From a virus, in IMG/VR virus record IMGVR_UViG_3300046492_000170, positions 1-42,089 of that record: a stretch of 42,089 bases of DNA; one strand, given 5' to 3'. Positions 6,670 through 13,143 of the stretch are shown here, one piece after another. Made by a program: the position numbers and the translations under genes. Every line of letters starts with the position of its first letter. Position 1 is the first letter of the stretch. The notes under the pieces are model-generated. The model was given only the letters and a program-made list of their open reading frames with translations, was not told where the DNA came from and did no database searches.

Positions 6670-6860
6670 TTCTCCCCCTTATCATTTTCGTACCTAGCAA
6701 TAGCCATGCCAATTAGAAACGATAATCCATCGACACTGAAAGATGCAGAAATGAATGGGGGCGTTCCTTCTCCACCAGTCGTAATACAATGTGCTGCAGT
6801 GTGAAAATCTTTAACCAAATGGACAGTATTTTTATACGCCCAATCCATGACTTCACTCAT
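6654..6860 (-). CDS. Hypothetical protein, 68 residues
   Basis: Begins M-S-E-V-M-D-W-A-Y-K. It has a moderately hydrophobic segment (F-S-V-D-G-L-S-F-L-I-G-M-A-I-A) in the second half but no clear membrane anchor. AGGTGAG lies just before the ATG. It follows the JAB terminator at 6875-6902 and overlaps the 41-residue gene downstream. No promoter of the TTTGGTATAAG type precedes it, so expression probably depends on read-through from the JAB gene. Family not recognised. Confidence 0.55.
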   Translation of the reverse strand: MSEVMDWAYKNTVHLVKDFHTAAHCITTGGEGTPPFISASFSVDGLSFLIGMAIARYENDKGEKCTTT

Positions 6861-6874
6861 CTTCTCACCTATCT

Positions 6875-6902
6875 AAAAAAAGAAGCGCTCGGTTAGGAGC
6901 GC
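6875..6902 (-). terminator. Rho-independent terminator after the JAB gene
   Basis: Minus-strand stem GCGCTC / GAGCGC with six-base loop, followed by TTCTTTTTTT. It lies ten bases after the JAB stop codon, so it partly separates the Ubl/E2/JAB transcript from the three small genes. Confidence 0.8.
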
Positions 6903-6912
6903 CTCTGAATCC

Positions 6913-8226
6913 TTAATGGATACCGTTCATCTGGATACGTTCTTGAGCACTGTCAGGGAGTTCCTGATACAGACGCTTGAACAATTCCTCTTGACCTTCT
7001 TCTGACATCATATGAATCATATCTGCCATCAGAGTTTCTACGAGTTCATCCTTTCCGTTCAGCACAGCCATGCCATCATCGATCAAACAATAGATGTCAG
7101 CAACGTCTTTGCCATGAACTTCCTTGACTTCTTCATAACGTTCATCACAGTCAAACGTGGTGTTAGCATCAGGATCGAAATCAGGATTGTATGGAAACAA
7201 CTGCGGATGAGCGCTCAGATGAGACTCTTCATACTCAGGGTTCTCACGAAGAACAGCCAGAGCACGTTCTGCCTTATCAAGCGTAAGCATAGACGTGTCG
7301 ATGATACCGTCAGCGTCTACTGCATCAGGGTTGAAGGCCCAGGACTCCCAGGGGAAGCCTGCTCCAGCTCCAGCGGCAGCTGAGTGCTCCTCCCAATAGT
7401 TCCCATAACCATCGGGAAGTAACCCCCTATCACGAGCCTGCATATGTGGCCCTGCCCGATTTCCTACGTCCTCGCTTCCGCCCCTTGTGTACTGCCAAGG
7501 CTTTAGATGATCCGCTTTTCCCTTTGTGTTGTTCCCTCCAGTCGAATATCCAGGACTCGTAGTTACGATCTTGGAAATCCAATCTTCAGGAATTGCTTGC
7601 TCTTCACGAGTAGGGAGGACGAAGATGTCATCGAAGTTGCAGTCGATCTTCTTGTCCTTATAGTTAAAGCGCCACACCGTTTGAGGAGTTTCATCCTTCA
7701 GACGACCGATCACACCCGAGAAACCGATATTGCCACGGTCATCGTTATTGTCCGTGGTGCTGAAGAATGCACCCATCGTATTGTGACTATGAATGTCACA
7801 CACGATAGTCTTGCCAGCAGGCAGGGAGTTCCAGTCATACGATGCCGAAGCCTTCGACACACGTTGCTCAGGAACGATCAGATGATAACCACTCTCTTGA
7901 TCCCAACAAACCCAGATCATTGCTTCAAGCTCGGACTTCTTCACTTCCATCACTTGCTTGAAAAAGGCCACGACCTGATCAAACAACTGGATAGGAATCT
8001 TGCCGTCAGGCAGGAAGTTGATTTCTTGCGAGATCTTTCCTTCCTTATAGTTTGTCGGAAGTTTTTCCACCTTGAGTCGCACGAAACGATTACGACCACG
8101 AAGCTTGTGATGCTTGATAATACCTTCGCTGGTCATTGCGTAGATTTCGCTATAACCAGCGTCTACTGCTGCTTGAAGTTCATTGGGAAGAACAACGCAG
8201 CTAATGTGTTGGCTAATGATTTCCAT
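6913..8226 (-). CDS. JAB/JAMM metallopeptidase (PRTRC protein A type) with long C-terminal extension
   Basis: 437 residues. The zinc site of JAMM peptidases is complete: H146-S-H148, then S156 and D159 (H-S-H-x7-S-x2-D), on C-D-I-H-S-H-N-T-M-G. A preceding V-P-E-Q segment (Glu120) may supply the catalytic Glu. In E1-linked bacterial systems such enzymes cut at the C terminus of ubiquitin-like domains, so this one probably separates the two Ubl copies and may remove Ubl from targets (inference). Residues about 215-437 go well beyond the usual length of PRTRC A proteins and include a Gly/Ser/Arg/Ala-rich low-complexity stretch (about 225-290) and an acidic helical C terminus. AAGGAT precedes the ATG. 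It lies 14 bases after the E2-like gene and ends at a terminator. Confidence 0.88.
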   Translation of the reverse strand: MEIISQHISCVVLPNELQAAVDAGYSEIYAMTSEGIIKHHKLRGRNRFVRLKVEKLPTNYKEGKISQEINFLPDGKIPIQLFDQVVAFFKQVMEVKKSELEAMIWVCWDQESGYHLIVPEQRVSKASASYDWNSLPAGKTIVCDIHSHNTMGAFFSTTDNNDDRGNIGFSGVIGRLKDETPQTVWRFNYKDKKIDCNFDDIFVLPTREEQAIPEDWISKIVTTSPGYSTGGNNTKGKADHLKPWQYTRGGSEDVGNRAGPHMQARDRGLLPDGYGNYWEEHSAAAGAGAGFPWESWAFNPDAVDADGIIDTSMLTLDKAERALAVLRENPEYEESHLSAHPQLFPYNPDFDPDANTTFDCDERYEEVKEVHGKDVADIYCLIDDGMAVLNGKDELVETLMADMIHMMSEEGQEELFKRLYQELPDSAQERIQMNGIH

Positions 8227-8240
8227 TTGTATATCCTTGA

Positions 8241-8993
8241 TTAACGCGAATAACCACGAAGTTTGTTGTACGGGAATGCAAGATTGTCTTTAGCAGTTTG
8301 TGCAAGAAGTTCGAACCACTGATTAATAGTCATATCATCGCCTCGAACAGAACGCAGACCCAAGTCATTGTTGAACGGGGATTCGAACAAGAACTGATAA
8401 TACCAGTTCAGACCTTGAAGGTTGTTGTCCTGAAAGATCGAAGGCATTGAATTGCCACCATAACACATACGACCTTCAGGATACGTGTTCGGGAACGGAG
8501 AAATGAACACATGATTGCTGTGGTCTGGATCCCAGATTAAACCCTTCGGTAATGCACCAACCTTGGAATCTGTACAGAAGAACCTAGACTCAGTTACACG
8601 CCACTGCTTTCCGTTATGCTTATCAAGCTTGTGACTGATAATGAAGTTCGGCGTCTTAAGCGTGTACTTCGTATCCAAGTGAGCCATCTCAGCAATCCGC
8701 TCAGCATAGTAACAGCTGAGCTGAATCGAGTTACCAGACTTCGCAAAGAAGAAACAGTTTGCAGGAAGCTGGAATCCTTCAAGAGACTCTTCATTACGAC
8801 GATTCAGAATCGAGTTAATGATGCTCCCGAAATCTTCGTACGTAATACGCTTTTGAATCTGACTCGTGTCATCACCAATCAAAGCTGCTACACAATCTTC
8901 AAAGAGAATAATGTGTTGGCCTTGTGCGTTGACAAGCTCCACTTGTTCTTCCACATTAACTTCTTTAACTTCATCAACAATAAAGTCGCTCAT
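8241..8993 (-). CDS. E2-like protein (PRTRC protein B family)
   Basis: 250 residues. The segment F-P-N-T-Y-P-E-G-R-M-C-Y-G-G-N around residues 168-181 matches the conserved Cys-containing core of PRTRC protein B / prokaryotic E2-like proteins, with Cys177 the likely thioester-forming residue. The position between Ubl and JAB genes is the classic PRTRC order. In this family the protein is predicted to take the activated ubiquitin-like protein from E1 and pass it to a target. The assignment rests on my recall of the family motif and on synteny, not on a database search. The ATG overlaps the previous gene's stop (ATGA), with GAGGAT upstream, so translation is coupled to the 85-residue gene. Confidence 0.75.
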   Translation of the reverse strand: MSDFIVDEVKEVNVEEQVELVNAQGQHIILFEDCVAALIGDDTSQIQKRITYEDFGSIINSILNRRNEESLEGFQLPANCFFFAKSGNSIQLSCYYAERIAEMAHLDTKYTLKTPNFIISHKLDKHNGKQWRVTESRFFCTDSKVGALPKGLIWDPDHSNHVFISPFPNTYPEGRMCYGGNSMPSIFQDNNLQGLNWYYQFLFESPFNNDLGLRSVRGDDMTINQWFELLAQTAKDNLAFPYNKLRGYSR

Positions 8994-9247
8994 ACGAAAT
9001 CCTCTTCATCCTCTTCAACAGATGCATGTTTGGCTTTAACAATTCCCATTTCAATGGTCTTAACGCTAACCTTACGCCTGGAGGTAGTCTCACAAGCATA
9101 GGTTTTAATCGTTACCTTAGCCATTGTTTCAAGGTCTTTAGCACTGAGATCGCTTCCGATAGAATTGAACTCTCTCTGTGCTTCCTTAACTTCCGATGAC
9201 AGATCAGGTAGAGCTGTCGCTTCCGATATTAAACGCTGCAGTATCAT
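8990..9247 (-). CDS. Hypothetical 85-residue protein of the Ubl cassette
   Basis: Not recognised. The first half is a charged amphipathic helix (S-S-E-V-K-E-A-Q-R-E-F), the second half includes V-K-T-I-E-M-G-I-V and ends in a very acidic tail (E-E-D-E-E-D-F-V). It overlaps the preceding 305-residue gene by 44 bases and the E2-like gene by four. The ATG at 9247 has only a poor ribosome-binding site, so translation probably depends on the upstream gene. The tight overlaps on both sides suggest a partner or adaptor of the cassette. Confidence 0.6.
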   Translation of the reverse strand: MILQRLISEATALPDLSSEVKEAQREFNSIGSDLSAKDLETMAKVTIKTYACETTSRRKVSVKTIEMGIVKAKHASVEEDEEDFV

Positions 9248-10121
9248 AGTTCGATTTTCTAGAAAGTGTCTTGATTACTTGTTGCATCTCTTCCAGAACG
9301 AGGAAGATTTTCTCTACTGCCATAAACCTTTCTGAATCCGGGTAGACTGAAAGCCCACGACGAGAAGTGATATCGTATGTGTCCCATAGCTGAACGTCTC
9401 TATATGCACGAAGATTATCCAGTTGATTATTTTCAAGAAAATGTTGGGCAAGCTTTTCGTGAGTATCAACGCCTGGAATTGGCTCAACACCGAGAGGATT
9501 ATAACGTAGATACGCATCATGTGAGTATCCACGAATGGATACTTTTGCAGTCAGTGTAATTTTGAATCTGCCAGTGAAGTCAGACTTCGGACCTCTGTTA
9601 TTGGTCCACTGTCTATACGTATCATGTTCATCTGCATGGCCTTCTACGTTTGTACGAATCCGGTCAATGTTGAGAGAGATACCATTTCTCATACACTTGT
9701 AGTTCAGAAATCGAAAGTAACGACGCATTACTTTAACCCACTTAGCGCTTTCTAAGAGGAGTGAGACTTCATTACCATCAGGAATAGTGAGCATCATGTA
9801 CGGAGAAACAAGCTTTATGTTTACGCTGTTAGCCCCGTTGTTATTAAACAGAAGATCCCCCCCAGACATATACTCAAGATACGGAACCTGTTTCTTAACC
9901 GCCTTAAGCAGAATGTCTTTCAATTTCTGTACTGACTTACGTTGACCACCAGACCTCGAACCACACATATCAAACTGGTAATTGAACGTCTTCGTTGACA
10001 GTTTGCTATCAATGATCATCTTGGTGCAGAAATGTTTGAATTTCTCTTCTACATCTACTCTAAGCTTATTCACCTCTCTAGGTAAATTAGAGCTTGAGCG
10101 AGGTACTTTAAAAGTCTGCAT
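9204..10121 (-). CDS. Hypothetical 305-residue protein of the Ubl cassette
   Basis: Not recognised by motif. It is a mixed alpha/beta basic protein with no transmembrane segment; it contains a run of Asn near residue 92-95 and several Arg/Lys-rich patches, so nucleic-acid binding is possible. In PRTRC cassettes a protein (PRTRC F) of comparable size usually sits between the Ubl-like protein C and the E2-like protein B, and this gene holds that place; homology to it is only a positional guess. AAGGACA lies eight bases before the ATG. It follows the terminator after the Ubl gene, so its transcription depends on read-through. Confidence 0.65.
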   Translation of the reverse strand: MQTFKVPRSSSNLPREVNKLRVDVEEKFKHFCTKMIIDSKLSTKTFNYQFDMCGSRSGGQRKSVQKLKDILLKAVKKQVPYLEYMSGGDLLFNNNGANSVNIKLVSPYMMLTIPDGNEVSLLLESAKWVKVMRRYFRFLNYKCMRNGISLNIDRIRTNVEGHADEHDTYRQWTNNRGPKSDFTGRFKITLTAKVSIRGYSHDAYLRYNPLGVEPIPGVDTHEKLAQHFLENNQLDNLRAYRDVQLWDTYDITSRRGLSVYPDSERFMAVEKIFLVLEEMQQVIKTLSRKSNYDTAAFNIGSDSST

Positions 10122-10170
10122 AGTAAATGTCCTTTATTATTCCTGTTTTTCTTAAGCTCCTAGCTCGACT

Positions 10171-10222
10171 AAAAAAAACAGGAAAGACGAGCAGCTTGGC
10201 TAGGAGGAACCCTGCTGCTCGT
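10171..10222 (-). terminator. Terminator/attenuator after the Ubl gene
   Basis: Minus-strand stem ACGAGCAGC / GCTGCTCGT (nine pairs, 10187-10195 with 10214-10222), 18-base loop, followed after seven bases by TTTTTTTT. The loop CTCCTAGC can also pair with AGCTAGGAG downstream, giving an alternative fold. It lies between the Ubl gene and the enzyme genes and should make Ubl RNA more abundant than enzyme RNA. Confidence 0.65.
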
Positions 10223-10259
10223 ACCATTACTCAGATGCTAAAAGCAACTGAAGTAATAC

Positions 10260-10682
10260 TTAACCCTTCGTACCCGTGCGCGGCTTGAAGGTGATCTCAC
10301 GGACGGTCTCGCCGTCTTGCGTCACAACACGCTCTTCGAACTGCATCGAACCGATGTTCGGGATGTCGTTCGCATAATTGCGTTGAATCGATGCCGGGGT
10401 GTAGTCACCCGGAATCTGGTACTCCGTGTCCGTCGAAGCGATGGTCACGATGGTCTTCGTTACACCAGCGCCCTTCGTACCCGTACGGGGCTTGAAGGTG
10501 ATTTCACGAACCGTTTCACCGTCTTGCGTAACGACACGCTCTTCGAATTGCATGCTGCCGATATTAGGAATATCGTTAGCGTAGTTGCGTTGGATCGAAG
10601 CCGGTGTGTAATCACCCGGAATTTGGTACTCGGTGTCGGTCGAAGCGATGGTAACGATAGTCTTGGTTACGGTTGCAGCCAT
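10260..10682 (-). CDS. Tandem ubiquitin-like protein (two identical PRTRC protein C / Prok_Ub copies)
   Basis: 140 residues made of two identical 67-residue copies (residues 5-71 and 74-140) joined by Ala-Gly. Each copy has the beta-grasp-like pattern of the PRTRC C family: strand K-T-I-V-T-I-A-S, then P-A-S-I-Q-R-N-Y-A helix, strand Q-F-E-E-R-V, and a final strand R-E-I-T-F-K-P-R followed by the tail T-G-T-K-G. The ends in Gly match substrates of E1-like enzymes; the internal G-T-K-G before Ala72 is the obvious site for the JAB peptidase, and the second copy is already mature because the stop codon follows G140. The ATG is preceded by AAAGGA. Promoter at 10755-10764, terminator right after. 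Codon choice is more GC-rich than in neighbours, fitting high expression. Confidence 0.88.
   Translation of the reverse strand: MAATVTKTIVTIASTDTEYQIPGDYTPASIQRNYANDIPNIGSMQFEERVVTQDGETVREITFKPRTGTKGAGVTKTIVTIASTDTEYQIPGDYTPASIQRNYANDIPNIGSMQFEERVVTQDGETVREITFKPRTGTKG
10263..10463 (-). repeat. C-terminal Ubl coding copy
   Basis: Encodes residues 74-140. By hand count it differs from the other copy at about 32 of 201 bases in 30 codons with no amino-acid change, including one Ser TCG against AGC swap. More GC-rich at third positions than the N-terminal copy. Confidence 0.85.
10470..10670 (-). repeat. N-terminal Ubl coding copy
   Basis: Encodes residues 5-71, offset 207 bases from the other copy. 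Identical in protein, diverged at synonymous positions. Confidence 0.85.
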
Positions 10683-10754
10683 TTGGGTAAATCCTTTGTT
10701 TTAGCTAAATAAAAAGATGGACTTTGGAAATGTATTTTCTACCTGTCCAGTATA

Positions 10755-10764
10755 GTTATACCAA
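10755..10764 (-). promoter_or_regulatory. Extended -10 promoter of the Ubl gene, with adjacent TGGACA
   Basis: Minus-strand TTTGGTATAACTATACTGGACAGG. The -10 is 73 bases before the ATG; the hexamer TGGACA (10744-10749) falls just past the expected transcription start, an operator-like place, and is the same hexamer that fills 991-1560. Confidence 0.6.
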
Positions 10765-10826
10765 ACATCTCTAAATTATTGAAATATCTGATACCTATAA
10801 AAGCTATGCACAGCCTTTACAATACT

Positions 10827-10837
10827 GTTATACCCAA
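10827..10837 (-). promoter_or_regulatory. Second, weaker promoter-like element upstream of the Ubl gene
   Basis: Minus-strand TTTGGGTATAAC, one base longer than the consensus so the TG of the extended -10 is out of register. About 145 bases before the Ubl ATG. It may be a weak second promoter or a relic of duplication. Confidence 0.3.
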
Positions 10838-10852
10838 ATTAGCTAAAAAATT

Positions 10853-10881
10853 GAAAAATAGCCTCGGGACTAGAAGAGGCT
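10853..10881 (-). terminator. Terminator after the 163-residue gene
   Basis: Minus-strand stem AGCCTC / GAGGCT with ten-base loop then ATTTTTC. An overlapping alternative stem CTCGGGA / TCCCGAG (10863-10869 with 10890-10896) excludes the first. Either would end the transcript of the gene at 10915-11406. Confidence 0.65.
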
Positions 10882-10914
10882 GCAACTAATCCCGAGACTT
10901 AAGACACCCGATGG

Positions 10915-11406
10915 CTACTTGATCAGAGCAACCGAACGGGTGTATCCCCCGTCCATTGCCTTTTTCAAGATCTCAGCTATTTCCACGAAGGTAGCACCCA
11001 TGTCGTTTATCCCTGATAATGAAAGAGAATGTAATTCCAGAGTATTCCCTTCCTCATCCGGAAATCTACCTCCTACGTACAGTCCTAGTGGACCTAGTTC
11101 AGACCCGTAATGACCTCGAACAAAAGGAGTTAAATGGTCCTTGACAGCATTCTCTGTAGAACAAGCTTCATTCGGGAGAAAACTGTACGCATGTGCTCCA
11201 GTATCAAAAGTCCAACCTTCTGGATCAACGAGGTTACAAGCAACCCCGAGACAGCAGAAGCCAGTCTCATCTCTTAGAGCGAACGTAGTCTGCTTGAACT
11301 CGCCAGACTCAAGGGCATTGATCCACCTTTCCCATTGCTGCTTCTGATCGTCAGTCAGAACTACGCTGGGAATACGTTCAATTACTGCGCCACACATTAG
11401 TCTCAT
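10915..11406 (-). CDS. Conserved phage protein of unknown function (FCCLGV family)
   Basis: 163 residues. The core W-I-N-A-L-E-S-G-E-F followed by F-C-C-L-G-V-A-C-N-L is a signature I know from many unrelated phage proteins of unknown function, with conserved paired Cys. The C-terminal half has L-S-L-S-G-I-N-D-M-G, also typical of that family. AAAGGG lies eight bases before the ATG. It is a one-gene unit with promoter 11493-11502 and terminator 10853-10881. Nothing ties it directly to the Ubl cassette beyond strand and position. Function cannot be inferred. Confidence 0.75.
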   Translation of the reverse strand: MRLMCGAVIERIPSVVLTDDQKQQWERWINALESGEFKQTTFALRDETGFCCLGVACNLVDPEGWTFDTGAHAYSFLPNEACSTENAVKDHLTPFVRGHYGSELGPLGLYVGGRFPDEEGNTLELHSLSLSGINDMGATFVEIAEILKKAMDGGYTRSVALIK

Positions 11407-11456
11407 TTTAAAAACCCTTTCTCGTAGAATATTTATAACTACACCAGTCCTAAAGA

Positions 11457-11462
11457 TATAAT
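11457..11462 (+). promoter_or_regulatory. Perfect -10 hexamer TATAAT upstream of terminase
   Basis: GATATAATC on the plus strand, 62 bases before the terminase ATG, in the divergent gap. No -35 at the right distance and no extended -10, so it is a weak candidate. Confidence 0.3.
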
Positions 11463-11492
11463 CATGGATTGACGTATGTTTACTACATAGTT

Positions 11493-11502
11493 CTTATACC
11501 AA
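11493..11502 (-). promoter_or_regulatory. Extended -10 promoter TTGGTATAAG
   Basis: Minus-strand ATTTTGGTATAAGAAC, 86 bases before the ATG of the 163-residue gene, in the divergent gap with terminase. Confidence 0.65.
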
Positions 11503-11524
11503 AATAGAGTACTAAGATAGGAAC

Positions 11525-13135
11525 ATGGATACAGCAAGCCTTTTAAAACTAAGACCCTCCGAGATTTCCAAGGCACTTTTAACCCTAAAAGGTAAACCTC
11601 TAAATCTCGAAGACTACAAACCGTTCGAAATCATCTATGACGTTTCTCCAAATGAAATGACGCTGATGGCTGGACGACAGATTGGTAAGTCAGTCTCACT
11701 TGGCGCAGCTATTGTTGCCAACAGCCTCGTTCGTCCACACTTTTCAACTCTATTCAGCAGCCCGTTATCTCAACAGACTTCAAGATTCTCAACAGCATAC
11801 CTAGACCCGTTCTTAAGCTCACCTCTGATTCGTAAACACTTCGTTGATGCAGGTTCACGTAAAAACGTATTCTCTAAATCATTCACTAATGGCAGTGCTG
11901 TAACTCTTGGTTATGCAGAAACTGAACAAGATGCCGACCGTATTCGAGGAGTGTTCGCTGATGCGCTATATCTGGATGAGTTCCAGGACACCAGCCTTGA
12001 ATGTGCACCGATTCTTGCAGAGACATTAGGTGCTTCAGACTTTGCCTTCAGACGATATACAGGCACGGCTAAGACAGAAACAAACTCACTCACACAAAAG
12101 TTCAAGCAATCGAACATGATGGAGTGGGCGGTTAAGTGTACACATTGCGGTAAGTTCACGCTTCCTATCGATTTCGATATTTGTCATAAAATGCTGCATG
12201 CAAACAAAGATGGTCCAGGCTGTGTGTATTGTGGTGGCTTGCTTGATATGATGACTGGCAAGTGGGTAGCGGCAAAGCCTTTAGAGAAGGATCATTATGG
12301 ATTCCATTTGCCACAGCTAATCTTCCCTGCACGTACAAAGCCTAAGAAGTGGAAAGATCTTCTTCATAAATCGAAGACATATTCAGTACCTAAACTTGCT
12401 AACGAAGTGTTTGGATGCCCTAGCGGTCTAGCTGGTCGTCCACTATCACTTAAAGAAGTAATGGCATGTTGTAACAACAACAAGACTGAGTGGGATAAGG
12501 GTTTTCCTATGGATGACCGGGGTATTCTACATACAGTGCTTGGAGTAGACTGGTCAGTGAGCGGTGGCTCAAACTCGTATACGGTTATTACTATTCTTGG
12601 CTATGACTGGAATGGCAAAGCTTATCTAATCTACGCTCAACGCTTAAACGGTATTGACATCTTGGATCAGGTAAAGCGTGTAGAAGAACTGTACGCTCAA
12701 TATAAATGTACCATGCTTGCTTCAGACCGTGGTGTTGGTCAGCTTCAAGTAGAATTGATGAGAAAAAGTATTGGCGAAGATAGAGTTAATTCTGTACAAT
12801 ATGTAGCAGCAAAGTCTACGCTTCGTTGGGACAAAGAGGGGAAGTTCTTTTCTGCAGATAGAACTACTAATATGGACACGATGGTACTTAAGGCTAAGCT
12901 TGGTCGTGACCGTATTGAAACACCATGCTGGAATCTGATGTCAGAGTTCTGGCAAGATGCGCTAAACATTTTCGAAGAGGAATCCATTACTGGACGTCGC
13001 CTTTATAAGAAAGATGAAGACTTGTGTGATGATTGGTTCCACAGCATAGTTTTCGCTAACATAGCGTATATGGTTCTTAAAGGTGAGTTCACAACAGTGG
13101 ACGAAGTTAAGGACAATAACATATTTGATTTTTAA
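11525..13135 (+). CDS. terL: Terminase large subunit
   Basis: 536 residues. ATPase half: Walker A A-G-R-Q-I-G-K-S at 49-56 and Walker B A-L-Y-L-D-E at 147-152 followed by F-Q-D. A zinc-ribbon-like insertion has C-T-H-C (205-208) and C-V-Y-C (233-236). Nuclease half (RNase H fold): L-G-V-D-W-S (Asp342), L-A-S-D-R-G (Asp401) and C-D-D-W-F-H (Asp502/503), the usual acidic triad. The enzyme cuts concatemeric DNA and drives packaging through the portal. Length is normal. The small subunit and portal are not seen next to it, an arrangement found in large myoviruses. The start ATG is preceded by ATAGGAAC. Nine bases separate it from the tail chaperone gene. Confidence 0.93.
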   Translation: MDTASLLKLRPSEISKALLTLKGKPLNLEDYKPFEIIYDVSPNEMTLMAGRQIGKSVSLGAAIVANSLVRPHFSTLFSSPLSQQTSRFSTAYLDPFLSSPLIRKHFVDAGSRKNVFSKSFTNGSAVTLGYAETEQDADRIRGVFADALYLDEFQDTSLECAPILAETLGASDFAFRRYTGTAKTETNSLTQKFKQSNMMEWAVKCTHCGKFTLPIDFDICHKMLHANKDGPGCVYCGGLLDMMTGKWVAAKPLEKDHYGFHLPQLIFPARTKPKKWKDLLHKSKTYSVPKLANEVFGCPSGLAGRPLSLKEVMACCNNNKTEWDKGFPMDDRGILHTVLGVDWSVSGGSNSYTVITILGYDWNGKAYLIYAQRLNGIDILDQVKRVEELYAQYKCTMLASDRGVGQLQVELMRKSIGEDRVNSVQYVAAKSTLRWDKEGKFFSADRTTNMDTMVLKAKLGRDRIETPCWNLMSEFWQDALNIFEEESITGRRLYKKDEDLCDDWFHSIVFANIAYMVLKGEFTTVDEVKDNNIFDF

Positions 13136-13143
13136 GGAAAGAA

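Noticed and set aside
7507-8244. Long open frame of about 245 codons on the plus strand across the JAB gene
   Set aside because: It is antisense to a gene with a complete JAMM motif, has no ribosome-binding site, and its translation is His/Leu/Arg-rich as expected of a shadow frame.
10317-10712. Open frame of 131 codons antisense to the tandem Ubl gene
   Set aside because: The two-copy repeat makes a repeated antisense frame by itself; the sense strand has synonymous-only divergence, which proves which strand is coding.
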